NCBI RefSeq assembly: GCF_009909615.1
Contig: NZ_WWNE01000007.1
Coordinates: 229,669 to 293,668, forward strand
Length of the DNA stretch: 64,000 bases
From: Acidiluteibacter ferrifornacis
GTDB taxonomy: Bacteria > Bacteroidota > Bacteroidia > Flavobacteriales_E > Vicingaceae
Reading direction: 5' to 3'
Shown one piece after another: positions 15,537-25,114 of the stretch; positions within the stretch are counted from its first letter, which is position 1; each line of letters begins with the position of its first letter. Both the position numbers and the translations under genes were made by a program. The notes under the pieces were generated by a model. The model was not told the DNA's origin. It saw nothing but the letters and a program-made list of their open reading frames with translations, and searched no databases.

Positions 15537-18500
15537 TGCTTAATAGAATCATTAAATATTTCTTGGAGAACAAGTTGGTTACTGTTCTTGTCCTTACAGG
15601 TTTTGTGGCCTGGGGTATCATCACCGCACCTTTCGGTTGGCAGGTGGGCGTTCTCCCGTCTGACCCTGTACCCGTTGATGCTATACCTGATATTGGCGAA
15701 AACCAGCAAATCGTATTTACCCAATGGCAGGGTCGATCACCACAGGATATTGAAGATCAAATCTCCTATCCTTTAACCACCTATTTGCTTGGTATACCTG
15801 GTGTAAAATCCATTCGTAGCTCATCCATATTCGGTTTTTCAAGCATCTATATCATCTTCTCGGAAGATGTAGAGTTCTATTGGTCACGTTCTCGTATCCT
15901 TGAAAAACTGAGTTCATTACCATCAGGGCTATTGCCCGATGGAGTTCAGCCAAGCTTAGGTCCTGACGCTACAGCTTTAGGTCAGGTGTACTGGTACACC
16001 ATTGAAGGAAGAGACAAAAACGGTAACCCAACTGGTGGTTGGGATTTACACGAAATCCGCACGGTTCAGGACTTCTATGTGAAGTATGGACTCAATGCAA
16101 CAGAAGGAGTTTCAGAAGTAGCCTCTATTGGTGGATTTGTGCAAGAGTATCAAATAGACGTGAATCCTGATGCACTCAAAGCTTACGACATCCCTTTGCA
16201 CAGAGTAATGCAGGCAGTTCAAAAATCGAATAAAGATGTAGGAGCAAAAACCATAGAGATCAACCAAGCAGAATACTTAGTACGTGGTTTGGGCTATGTT
16301 AAAAAAGTCGAAGACATTGAAAAGGCCGTTGTTGCTGTGCAGGACAATGTGCCTGTACGAATAAAAGATATTGGCGTGGTTTCGCTCGGCCCTGCTACCC
16401 GCAGGGGCTTGCTAGATAAAGATGGTGCAGAAGTAGTAGGCGGAGTAGTTGTAGCACGATATGGTGCGAATCCCTTGCAGGTCATCAACAATGTAAAAAA
16501 GAAGATAAAAGAAATAGCACCTGGGCTTCCAAAGAAAACTTTAGCAGATGGCAGAGAATCTCAATTAACCATTGTGCCCTTTTATGATCGTTCGGAATTG
16601 ATTTACGAAACCTTAGGCACCCTAGAAGAAGCCATTTCACTGCAAGTACTCATTACCATTTTGGTAGTAATTGTAATGGTGTATAATCTTAGGGCTTCTT
16701 TTCTCATTTCAAGCATACTACCTATTGCTGTGCTCATGGTATTTATCGCCATGCGTTACTTTGGCGTAGATGCCAACATTGTAGCCTTATCAGGTATTGC
16801 CATTGCCATCGGAACGATGGTTGATTTAGGCGTGATTCTCTCAGAGAATATCATCAAACACATTGATGAAGCCCCACCTAAGCAGAAACTGATTACCACC
16901 GTTTACAATGGCGCTTCTGAAGTGGCTACAGCAATACTCACAGCCGTTTCTACCACCATTGTGAGTTTCATTCCTGTATTCACCATGCAAGCTGCCGAAG
17001 GAAAGCTATTTGGGCCTTTGGCCTTTACCAAGACCTTTGCCCTGATTGCTGCACTGCTGGTGAGTCTGCTAATCATGCCTACCCTGGCACATTGGTTTTT
17101 CGGCTTCAAAATCAAGAACAATCTACTCAAAAAGTACGGTAGCTACGTACTTGTCATCATTGGGGTAGTCGCACTGGCTTTTGGTCAGGTTTGGGGTGGA
17201 GTAATGCTATTTCTCTTTGGTGTAATAGGCATTCTCAAACAATTCTTAAATGCTAACAGCAAGAATTTTCCGAAACCCGTTCTCTTTTTATACCAATACG
17301 CAGAGTTAATCATCGTATTAATAGGCGTTACCTGGCTCTTGGCAAAATACTGGTTACCACTAGGGGCATCACAGTCTCTCCTCGTCAATTTCGTATTTGT
17401 GGCAATACTAGTGGCTGTAATCTTGGGCAGCTTCACCCTACTAGAATATCAATACAAAAGGTTTTTGCATTGGTGCCTTGATAATAAAACAAAGTTTCTT
17501 GTCATTCCTTCTTTGCTTATTCTGTTGGCTGCCAACATTTGGTTAGGCTTCAACACCGTTTTCGGTTTTGTTTCTAAAGGATTTGAATCCGTAGGCTGGA
17601 ACATCAACAAGACTAAAGTTTGGTCTGAATTGGCGCATACTTTTCCAGGAATTGGTAAGGAGTTCATGCCTTCGCTCGATGAAGGCAGTTTTCTACTTAT
17701 GCCCACCTCCATGCCACACTCAGGTATGGAGTACAATCGAAGAGTGGTCGGGCAATTGGATATGTTGCTAACCAATATACCTGAAGTGGAATTGACGGTA
17801 GGTAAATTAGGACGGGTAGAATCTGCTCTTGACCCTGCACCCATTTCGATGTATGAAAACATCATCAATTACAAGTCCGAATACATTCTCAACAAAAAAG
17901 GTCATCGACAAAGGTTTAAGGTAGATGACAACAATCACTTCATTACCATTTCGGGCGATACCTTGAGTAATCAAGAAGGACTAGACCTAGGAATTAATGC
18001 GAGCGATTTAATTGTTGATGATAATGGTAAATACTATCGTAATTGGCGTAAAGTGATTAAGTCTCCAGATGACATCTGGAATGAAATTGTCAAAGTCACT
18101 AAGATTCCAGGGGTTACTTCAGCCCCTAAGCTTCAGCCTATTGAGACGCGTTTGGTGATGCTTCAAACAGGGATGCGAGCTCCTATGGGCATAAAAGTTT
18201 ATGGCCCAGACCTGAGAACGATAGAAGACTTTGGCTTACAAGTCGAAAGCATACTGAAAGAAGTTCCATCGGTAAAAAAAGAAGCGGTCTTTGCCGACAG
18301 GATAGTGGGTAAACCTTACCTACATCTAAATATCAATCGCGATGAAATTTCACGCTATGGGCTAAACATAGAAGATGTCCAACAGACCATCGAAACCGCT
18401 ATTGGTGGTATGAAGATTACCTCAACGGTAGAAGGACGTGAGCGTTTCCCTGTCAGGGTTCGCTATCCAAGAGAACTTAGGGATGACCCTTCAGCTCTTG

Positions 18501-19360
18501 GCAAAATATTAATGGCAACACCTACAGGCGCCCAAATCCCGCTATCACAAATTATAGATTTTGAATACGTAAGGGGGCCTCAAGCCATCAAGAGTGAAGA
18601 AACCTTTTTGGTTGGTTATGTTCTGTTCGATAAAAGGGATGGTTTCTCTGAAGTAACTGTGGTAAATGATGCGCAGCAAGCTATTCAGAAAAAGATAGAT
18701 TCAGGAGAATTGACTGTGCCTTCGGGAGTGAGCTATAAGTTTTCGGGGAGTTATGAAAACCAGGTCAGAGCTGAAAAACGTTTATCAATCATTGTACCTC
18801 TGGTATTAGGTATTGTTTTTCTCATACTCTATTTCCAGTTCAAATCGGTCTCTACTTCGTTCATGGTATTTACAGGTATTGCCATGGCCTTTAGTGGTGG
18901 TTTCATTATCCTTTGGTTGTACGGTCAAACATGGTTTGCCGACTTTTCCATATTCGGCACCAATTTTAGAGACCTATTCCAAATTCACACCATCAATCTC
19001 AGTGTAGCAGTTTGGGTCGGTTTTATAGCCCTATTTGGTATCGCAACTGATGATGGCGTTTTGATGGCCACTTATTTAGATCAGAGTTTTAAGCGAAACA
19101 AAACAGACCACCTTAAAGGTATTAGAGCAGCCACTGTAGAAGCAGGTCAGCGAAGAATAAAACCTGCTGTGATGACTTCTGCCACTACCATTATTGCCTT
19201 GCTCCCTATCCTCACTTCAACAGGCCGTGGGTCTGATATCATGATACCCATGGCAATACCCGCCTTTGGCGGGATGCTATTTGCGGCTATCACATATTTC
19301 ATTGTTCCAGTGCTTTACTGTTGGAGAGAAGAACGCAAAATCAAAAAAGCTCAATCATGA
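15536..19360 (+). CDS. cusA: CusA/CzcA-type heavy-metal RND efflux permease
   Basis: A 1274-residue inner-membrane RND pump that drives metal from periplasm or cytoplasm out through a CusB-like adaptor and TolC-like channel. Typical features are the N-terminal transmembrane helix, the VPVDAIPDIGENQQIVFTQW segment and TM4 with AIGTMVDLGVILSEN. A single acidic residue there is the copper/silver (HME4-like) pattern rather than the zinc/cobalt type. The protein is about 220 residues longer than E. coli CusA; the extra sequence (roughly 525-650) adds hydrophobic segments and occurs in other Bacteroidota members. The reading frame is intact. Its stop overlaps the next start. Confidence 0.92.
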   Translation: MLNRIIKYFLENKLVTVLVLTGFVAWGIITAPFGWQVGVLPSDPVPVDAIPDIGENQQIVFTQWQGRSPQDIEDQISYPLTTYLLGIPGVKSIRSSSIFGFSSIYIIFSEDVEFYWSRSRILEKLSSLPSGLLPDGVQPSLGPDATALGQVYWYTIEGRDKNGNPTGGWDLHEIRTVQDFYVKYGLNATEGVSEVASIGGFVQEYQIDVNPDALKAYDIPLHRVMQAVQKSNKDVGAKTIEINQAEYLVRGLGYVKKVEDIEKAVVAVQDNVPVRIKDIGVVSLGPATRRGLLDKDGAEVVGGVVVARYGANPLQVINNVKKKIKEIAPGLPKKTLADGRESQLTIVPFYDRSELIYETLGTLEEAISLQVLITILVVIVMVYNLRASFLISSILPIAVLMVFIAMRYFGVDANIVALSGIAIAIGTMVDLGVILSENIIKHIDEAPPKQKLITTVYNGASEVATAILTAVSTTIVSFIPVFTMQAAEGKLFGPLAFTKTFALIAALLVSLLIMPTLAHWFFGFKIKNNLLKKYGSYVLVIIGVVALAFGQVWGGVMLFLFGVIGILKQFLNANSKNFPKPVLFLYQYAELIIVLIGVTWLLAKYWLPLGASQSLLVNFVFVAILVAVILGSFTLLEYQYKRFLHWCLDNKTKFLVIPSLLILLAANIWLGFNTVFGFVSKGFESVGWNINKTKVWSELAHTFPGIGKEFMPSLDEGSFLLMPTSMPHSGMEYNRRVVGQLDMLLTNIPEVELTVGKLGRVESALDPAPISMYENIINYKSEYILNKKGHRQRFKVDDNNHFITISGDTLSNQEGLDLGINASDLIVDDNGKYYRNWRKVIKSPDDIWNEIVKVTKIPGVTSAPKLQPIETRLVMLQTGMRAPMGIKVYGPDLRTIEDFGLQVESILKEVPSVKKEAVFADRIVGKPYLHLNINRDEISRYGLNIEDVQQTIETAIGGMKITSTVEGRERFPVRVRYPRELRDDPSALGKILMATPTGAQIPLSQIIDFEYVRGPQAIKSEETFLVGYVLFDKRDGFSEVTVVNDAQQAIQKKIDSGELTVPSGVSYKFSGSYENQVRAEKRLSIIVPLVLGIVFLILYFQFKSVSTSFMVFTGIAMAFSGGFIILWLYGQTWFADFSIFGTNFRDLFQIHTINLSVAVWVGFIALFGIATDDGVLMATYLDQSFKRNKTDHLKGIRAATVEAGQRRIKPAVMTSATTIIALLPILTSTGRGSDIMIPMAIPAFGGMLFAAITYFIVPVLYCWREERKIKKAQS

Positions 19361-20589
19361 AGAAATTTATCTTAATCATATGCATTGCAATGGGCTTTCA
19401 CTTATCAGGAAATGCTCAAACACTAGAAGACTATTTCCAAATAGCCGCAGAAAATAACCCTGGGCTTTTGGCTAAATACAAAAACTTTGAAGCGACCATG
19501 CAAAGGGTCACTCAGGCGAGCAGCTTACCCGACCCTAATTTATCTTTTGGCTACTTCATCTCTCCTGTAGAAACGAGAGTGGGCCCTCAACAAGCCAGAT
19601 TCTCAATGACACAAATGTTTCCTTGGTTCGGAACGCTAAATGCCCAAGAAAATACTGCTTCTTTACTGGCTGAAGCAAAATATCAGGAATTTCTGGATGC
19701 AAGAAACAAACTCTATTATCAGGTAGCTGCCTCTTATTATCCGCTTTATGAACTGGAAAAACTGATTTCGATTGAAGAAGAAAATCAACGCATTCTATCT
19801 TCTTACAAGGAGATAGCCACTGTTCAGTTTCAAAATGATAAAGGGTCTATGGTAGATGTGCTGCGTGTTGACATCATGCTAAAAGATGCAACTACTGACT
19901 TATCTATTCTCAACCAAAAGAAAAAGCCTCTTGAAACCCGTTTTAATAAGCTATTAAATCGAAATGAAAACGAATCCATTGAAATAATTGACACGCTTCT
20001 CTTAAAAGAAATCACACAAGAATTTAGAAAGGATTCAATGTTGGTTGCAAATCCGTTGCTTGAAGAATTGAATCTAAAGGTTCTAGCAAGCCAAGCCCAA
20101 GAAAGAACGGCAATCAAGCAGGGATTGCCAAAGTTTGGTATTGGTTTGGATTATGTAATTGTAGGCGAACGTACTGACATGACTCTGGAAGACAATGGCA
20201 AAGATGTATTAATGCCTATGGTCACCATGAGCCTGCCTATTTTTCGTGGTAAATACAAGGCTGCTCAAAATGAAGCGCAGTTGATGCAGGAGTCCTATGA
20301 GCTTCAAAAGGAAGAAGTAGCTAATCGGCTGATAAGCTCCTATGAAATGATTTGGTACAAGATTCAGAAACAGACTGAACTCATTGTTTTGTACGAAGCG
20401 CAAATTCAAGAATCAGAGCAATCCCTCAACCTGCTGTTCTCGGCCTATAGCAATTCAGGGAAAGACTTTGAAGAAGTGCTGCGGATGCAACAGCAAATTT
20501 TAAAGTATCAACGAATGAAAGCCACTGCCCTGTCGGATTATCATATCGCTTTGGCTGAGTTGGACTATATAACGGCAAAAACGAAATAA
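19357..20589 (+). CDS. TolC-family outer membrane efflux protein (CusC-like)
   Basis: A 410-residue protein from ATG 19357, overlapping the cusA stop by 4 bp (ATGA). It has a signal peptide ending near GNAQ, then two outer-membrane efflux repeats rich in long helices (about 25-200 and 215-405), including SLPDPNLSFGYF and GLPKFGIGLDYVIVG. It forms the exit channel of the CusCBA-type pump. The order permease, channel, ATPase, adaptor differs from the classic cusCFBA order but the parts list is complete. Confidence 0.88.
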   Translation: MKKFILIICIAMGFHLSGNAQTLEDYFQIAAENNPGLLAKYKNFEATMQRVTQASSLPDPNLSFGYFISPVETRVGPQQARFSMTQMFPWFGTLNAQENTASLLAEAKYQEFLDARNKLYYQVAASYYPLYELEKLISIEEENQRILSSYKEIATVQFQNDKGSMVDVLRVDIMLKDATTDLSILNQKKKPLETRFNKLLNRNENESIEIIDTLLLKEITQEFRKDSMLVANPLLEELNLKVLASQAQERTAIKQGLPKFGIGLDYVIVGERTDMTLEDNGKDVLMPMVTMSLPIFRGKYKAAQNEAQLMQESYELQKEEVANRLISSYEMIWYKIQKQTELIVLYEAQIQESEQSLNLLFSAYSNSGKDFEEVLRMQQQILKYQRMKATALSDYHIALAELDYITAKTK

Positions 20590-20591
20590 TT

Positions 20592-22619
20592 ATGGAACAT
20601 CAACACGATCATAAACAGCACGAACACTCACATGATAATCATGATTCACATGGCGGTCATCATGATCACCATGCCCATATGATAGAAGACTTTAAAAAGC
20701 GCTTTTATATCAATACTGCGCTCTCCGTACCTGTTTTAGCCTTTTCTGAAATGATTCAAGGCATATTGGGATTTTCAATCAGTTTTCCAGGCATGGGCTA
20801 TGTAGCAGCCGCTCTAGCAACATTCATATTCATTTATGGTGGCTGGCCATTCCTTAAAGGATTAAAGGATGAACTTTCTCAAGGCGGTCCTGGAATGATG
20901 ACCCTAATAGCCATTGCCATAACCGTAGCATGGGCTTACAGCACGGCAGTAGTATTCGGGCTGGAAGGTAAAGTGTTCTATTGGGAGCTAGTTACGCTCA
21001 TTGACATTATGCTTTTAGGACATTGGCTAGAGATGCGTTCCATTATGGGAGCATCTAAAGCATTGGAAAAATTAGCTGAATTGATGCCTTCAGAAGCTCA
21101 CAAAATAGATGGTGACAAAATTCATGACGTGAAAATAAGTGACCTCAAAAAAGGTGATCTGATCCTCATTAAACCAGGTGAAAAAGTACCTGCTGATGGC
21201 AAAATTGTGGAAGGCGATAGTGAGTTGAACGAAAGTGCTTTAACTGGAGAGAGTAAACCAGTTCAAAAAACAAAAGAAGATGAAGTAATTGGTGGAGCCA
21301 TCAATGGAGATGGAAGCCTAAAAGTTAAAGTTAAGTCATCTGGTGAAGATAGCTACCTGAACAAGGTCATCAAATTGGTAGAAGAAGCTCAGCAAACCAA
21401 ATCTAAAACACAGAACTTGGCCAATACAGCGGCTGGATGGCTTGCTTACGTTGCAATTGGCATAGGAGCAATCACCTTCATCGCCTGGGCTTTCTTCAGC
21501 TCACAGGGAATGGACTTTGCACTTGAGCGCATGGTAACGGTGATGATCATCGCTTGTCCTCACGCTTTAGGTTTGGCCGTACCCTTGGTGGTAGCTATTT
21601 CTACTGCGCTATCGGCCAAGAATGGATTGTTGATTAGAAACCGAACAGCTTTTGAGACCAGCCGCAAAATTACGGCTATCGTATTTGATAAAACAGGAAC
21701 ACTGACGGAAGGAAGTTTCGGAGTAAACCGAGTAGTCTCATTAAACGATAAATCAGAAAATGATTTGCTTTCAAAAGTGGCTGCTATCGAGCAAAGTTCC
21801 GAGCATCCCATTGCCAAAGGCATTGTTAAGGAAGCTAAAAGCCGTGATCTTAAACTGCCTTCAATTTCCGATTTCGGTTCCACGAAGGGAAAAGGCGTAA
21901 GTGCAAAAATTGAAGGGATCACTTATCACATAGTAAGCCCTGGATACCTAAAAGAAGAAGGTATAGACTTACCGAAAGAAGCCAATTCAGACCAGGCAGA
22001 AACTGTGGTGTTCATTCTCAAAGAAGGCAGCTTGGTTGGTTTCATTGCTTTGGCAGATCAAATCAGAAAAGAAAGCAAATTCGCCATTGATAACCTAAAA
22101 GCAAAGGGCATCAAAGTACTGATGGCAACTGGCGATAATGAACAAACCGCCAAAGCAGTAGCGAAAGAATTAAAGCTCGATGGTTACTACAGCCAGGTAC
22201 TTCCTCATGAAAAGTCTGAACTGATTGAGAAGCTTCAAAACCAAGGTGAGTTTGTCGCCATGACTGGCGATGGAGTAAACGATGCACCTGCCTTAGCCAA
22301 AGCAGATATAGGTATTGCCGTGGGTTCAGGTACAGATGTAGCCGCAGAAACAGCCGACATCATTCTTACCGAAAGCAGCCCATCCGATATAGCTACTTTG
22401 ATTCTGTTCGGAAGAGCAACCTATAAAAAAATGGTTCAGAACCTCGTTTGGGCAACTGGCTATAATATAGTGGCTATTCCACTTGCAGCGGGAGTTCTAT
22501 TCTATCAAGGCATTATGATTAATCCCGCATTAGGTGCCGCTCTCATGAGCTTAAGCACCATTATTTGTGCCGCAAATGCGCAGCTTCTGAGATTAAAATT
22601 TAAAAAAGACTTACAATGA
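20592..22619 (+). CDS. copB: CopB-type copper-exporting P1B ATPase
   Basis: A 675-residue heavy-metal P-type ATPase. The N-terminus has no CxxC domain but a His-rich stretch (about 1-30: HQHDHKQHEHSHDNHDSHGG), as in the CopB/P1B-3 class. Diagnostic residues: TGES in the actuator, the CPH membrane motif (IIACPHALGLAVPL) instead of CPC, DKTGTLTEG phosphorylation loop and MTGDGVNDAPA hinge. CPH enzymes export copper, often Cu(II) or silver, from the cytosol. It begins 2 bp after the channel gene and overlaps the adaptor gene by 4 bp. Confidence 0.93.
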   Translation: MEHQHDHKQHEHSHDNHDSHGGHHDHHAHMIEDFKKRFYINTALSVPVLAFSEMIQGILGFSISFPGMGYVAAALATFIFIYGGWPFLKGLKDELSQGGPGMMTLIAIAITVAWAYSTAVVFGLEGKVFYWELVTLIDIMLLGHWLEMRSIMGASKALEKLAELMPSEAHKIDGDKIHDVKISDLKKGDLILIKPGEKVPADGKIVEGDSELNESALTGESKPVQKTKEDEVIGGAINGDGSLKVKVKSSGEDSYLNKVIKLVEEAQQTKSKTQNLANTAAGWLAYVAIGIGAITFIAWAFFSSQGMDFALERMVTVMIIACPHALGLAVPLVVAISTALSAKNGLLIRNRTAFETSRKITAIVFDKTGTLTEGSFGVNRVVSLNDKSENDLLSKVAAIEQSSEHPIAKGIVKEAKSRDLKLPSISDFGSTKGKGVSAKIEGITYHIVSPGYLKEEGIDLPKEANSDQAETVVFILKEGSLVGFIALADQIRKESKFAIDNLKAKGIKVLMATGDNEQTAKAVAKELKLDGYYSQVLPHEKSELIEKLQNQGEFVAMTGDGVNDAPALAKADIGIAVGSGTDVAAETADIILTESSPSDIATLILFGRATYKKMVQNLVWATGYNIVAIPLAAGVLFYQGIMINPALGAALMSLSTIICAANAQLLRLKFKKDLQ

Positions 22620-24397
22620 AACAGTTGAATAAAACAACCCTAATTCTAGCACTGAGCACACTTGTGATAGGTGTCATAATGGGCTGGCTGATATTCGGTC
22701 GCGCCAATACGAACGTGATTAACGAAGTTGGCCATGCTATTGCTGAAGATACCGAGACCATATGGACCTGTTCTATGCATCCACAAATCAGAAAAGGTGA
22801 GCCAGGCGATTGCCCTATTTGTGGGATGGACTTAATTCCGTTGGAATCGGAACAAAACGAAGAACTAAACCCCATGGCAGTAAGTATGTCTCCCACAGCT
22901 ATGCAGTTGGCGCAGGTTCAAACGCTCACGGTGGGTAAGGGAAGTGTCACAAAATCCATTCAACTGAATGGCAAAGTGCAGGAAGATGAACGATTACTGC
23001 ATACACAATCTTCCCATGTATCAGGTCGTATCGAAGAACTAACTGTAACGTTTACAGGAGATTTTGTGTCAAAAGGTAAGATCATTGCAAGGCTTTATTC
23101 GCCCGAATTAGTGACAGCTCAGGAAGAACTTCTCGAAGCACAAAAAATTGCCACGACACAGCCTGCTCTATTCAATGCAGCCAAGGAAAAATTAAAGAAG
23201 TGGAAGCTCACAGATAAGCAAATAGATCAGGTGCTGACTTCAGGTCAGGCTATTGAGTCATTTCCTATTCTTGCAGATGTATCGGGATATGTTACTGAAA
23301 AAATGGTCAACCTTGGAGATTACGTAAGGCAAGGTGAACCCATATATCAAATAGCAGATTTATCAAAAGTCTGGGTATTGTTTGATGTGTATGAGACGGA
23401 CATGGGTTTTATAAACAAAGGGGATAAAGTCGAATACACTATCCAATCAATACCAGGTAAAACATTCAGTGGTACAATCAGCTACATCGACCCTGTAATA
23501 GATACCAAAACAAGAGTGGCTAAAGCAAGAGTAGAACGAAACAATGCCGACTTAATGCTAAAGCCTGAAATGTTCGTCAGTGGAACCGTAGAAGCAAGTA
23601 CTTCAACAAAGAAGCCATCATTGACGGTTCCAAAATCAGCCGTTATGTGGACAGGCACTCGTTCTGTTGTTTACGTCATGCAAACCAGCTCACAAGGCGT
23701 TAGTTTCATAATGCGAGAAGTTACGCTAGGTCCCGAATTAGGAGATAGTTACGTAATTGAGTCAGGTTTAGAAGCTGGGGAAGAGATTGCAGTTAACGGC
23801 ACCTTCAGCATTGATGCAGCAGCACAATTAGCTGGTAAACCAAGCATGATGAACCCTCAAGGCGGGGTAGCTATGACAGGGCACAACCATGGTGGTCTAA
23901 AAAATTCTGCAATGGAGAATAAGCCCTCTGCCATTAAGAAGACTTCCTTATCTACCTCTGCAAAAAAATCCATAGAGCCTCTTTTCGAGTCTTATTTTAA
24001 CTTCAAAACTGCCCTTGCATCTGACGATTTTAAAAAAGCAAAGCAATCAGGCTTGGCACTGAAGTCTGCACTTGCTAATGTGGATATGACCCTTTTCAAA
24101 GGCGATGCTCATGCTGTTTGGATGGAGTTATCATCTTCCCTGAAAAATTCTTTACAACACATTGAACACGAAGAAAACATAGCCGCCCTGAGAGAAAGCT
24201 TTATCCATATTTCAAACGGGATGATAGCAATTGCAGAGTCTTTTGAACCAAATATATCTCCAATTTATATTCAGCATTGCCCGATGGCAAACTCAGATAA
24301 AGGTGCAGATTGGCTGAGCCAATCAAAAGAAATACGAAACCCCTACTTCGGTGAGTCTATGCTGACCTGCGGAGAAGTAAAAAAAGAAATCAACTAA
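22616..24397 (+). CDS. cusB: CusB-type adaptor with HMBD and C-terminal DUF3347 domain
   Basis: A 593-residue membrane fusion protein. An N-terminal anchor (about 7-25) is followed by a heavy-metal-binding motif (WTCSMHPQI, then PGDCPICGMDLIPL), barrel-sandwich and helical-hairpin segments (about 105-400), and a C-terminal DUF3347 domain of ~150 residues containing YIQHCPMA and YFGESMLTCGEV. The two CPM/TCG-type motifs suggest extra copper sites. It links the RND pump to the channel in the periplasm. The adaptor-DUF3347 fusion is common in Bacteroidota. Confidence 0.9.
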   Translation: MKQLNKTTLILALSTLVIGVIMGWLIFGRANTNVINEVGHAIAEDTETIWTCSMHPQIRKGEPGDCPICGMDLIPLESEQNEELNPMAVSMSPTAMQLAQVQTLTVGKGSVTKSIQLNGKVQEDERLLHTQSSHVSGRIEELTVTFTGDFVSKGKIIARLYSPELVTAQEELLEAQKIATTQPALFNAAKEKLKKWKLTDKQIDQVLTSGQAIESFPILADVSGYVTEKMVNLGDYVRQGEPIYQIADLSKVWVLFDVYETDMGFINKGDKVEYTIQSIPGKTFSGTISYIDPVIDTKTRVAKARVERNNADLMLKPEMFVSGTVEASTSTKKPSLTVPKSAVMWTGTRSVVYVMQTSSQGVSFIMREVTLGPELGDSYVIESGLEAGEEIAVNGTFSIDAAAQLAGKPSMMNPQGGVAMTGHNHGGLKNSAMENKPSAIKKTSLSTSAKKSIEPLFESYFNFKTALASDDFKKAKQSGLALKSALANVDMTLFKGDAHAVWMELSSSLKNSLQHIEHEENIAALRESFIHISNGMIAIAESFEPNISPIYIQHCPMANSDKGADWLSQSKEIRNPYFGESMLTCGEVKKEIN

Positions 24398-24421
24398 TTA
24401 TTCACTTCAAATTCAAATACA

Positions 24422-24979
24422 ATGAAATCAACAACTCAGAAATTCAACACAAAAACAAATAATCCGATGATGAGAACATTTCTTGGATTACTTGTATCCA
24501 TCGGGTTAACAACTACCCTTTATTCTTGTAATAACTCACAGAAAAGCGATGAGAAAAATAAAACAGAGCAATCCACTATTGATGCTGGTCAAGCTTCTGG
24601 CGTATTAGATAACTATCTTAAAGTGAAAGATGCCCTCGTGCAATCTGATGGATCAGCAGCTAGCAAAGCGGCAGGGAAACTTATACTCAGCATTCCTGAT
24701 GGTCAAGATGAACTAATGAAAAAAATACGCTTTGATGCTCAGCATATAGCTGATACGGAAAACGTAGATCACCAACGAGACCACTTCAATACCCTTTCAG
24801 ACAACATTTACGCGTGGGTAAAAGAATCTAATGTAAATGATCAAAAGCTTTACAAACAATACTGCCCTATGGCATTCAACAACGAAGGAGCCTACTGGCT
24901 CAGTGCCGAAAAAGAAGTAAACAATCCTTATTTTGGTGATAAGATGCTGCATTGTGGAAGTGTAAAGGAAGAATTGTAA
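24422..24979 (+). CDS. DUF3347-domain periplasmic lipoprotein
   Basis: A 185-residue protein whose signal peptide ends in a lipobox-like LYSCNN (Cys near 37); MMRTFLGL is an alternative start. The remainder is a stand-alone DUF3347 domain closely resembling the tail of the preceding adaptor, including YKQYCPMAFNN and YFGDKMLHCGSV. It probably binds copper in the periplasm as a chaperone or buffer for the Cus-like pump. It is the last gene of the copper module; a hairpin-like CCTCAAGT/ACTTGGGG lies shortly downstream. Confidence 0.8.
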   Translation: MKSTTQKFNTKTNNPMMRTFLGLLVSIGLTTTLYSCNNSQKSDEKNKTEQSTIDAGQASGVLDNYLKVKDALVQSDGSAASKAAGKLILSIPDGQDELMKKIRFDAQHIADTENVDHQRDHFNTLSDNIYAWVKESNVNDQKLYKQYCPMAFNNEGAYWLSAEKEVNNPYFGDKMLHCGSVKEEL

Positions 24980-25032
24980 CTAGAATCAATTAATGCCTCA
25001 AGTGTAATACTTGGGGTATTAAACCCTTTCTA

Positions 25033-25062
25033 CGCCCATGTCGTTTCAGTAGGGGCATTTCA
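25033..25062 (+). repeat. Module-end motif resembling the start of the 29.1-kb non-coding block
   Basis: These 30 bp, just in front of direct-repeat copy 2, match 29158-29187 without gaps at 23 of 30 positions. The shared part ends in GCATTTCA, and CATTTCA is also the first 7 bases of the 59-bp repeat. In both places the motif lies shortly after the last gene of a metal module. Confidence 0.5.
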
Positions 25063-25114
25063 ACGCAAACGACATTCCCAAATATGGTAAAACGAATCTT
25101 TGGTTCTTATGAAA
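25056..25114 (+). repeat. 59-bp direct repeat, copy 2 (displaced Argonaute 3' end)
   Basis: Duplicate of 13506-13564 with one mismatch (A25080). It carries the last 18 codons of the Argonaute frame but no upstream part of that gene, so it is a remnant of duplication. The Fur-family gene starts at the ATG inside it, just as the AraC-type gene does in copy 1. Confidence 0.95.

Noticed and set aside
15536-19360. CusA length of 1274 residues as evidence of a gene fusion or frame error
   Set aside because: The extra membrane segment lies inside an intact frame, and long RND permeases of this kind occur in Bacteroidota.
25056-25108. Copy 2 of the 59-bp repeat as part of a second Argonaute gene
   Set aside because: Only the last 18 codons are present and nothing upstream matches the rest of the protein.
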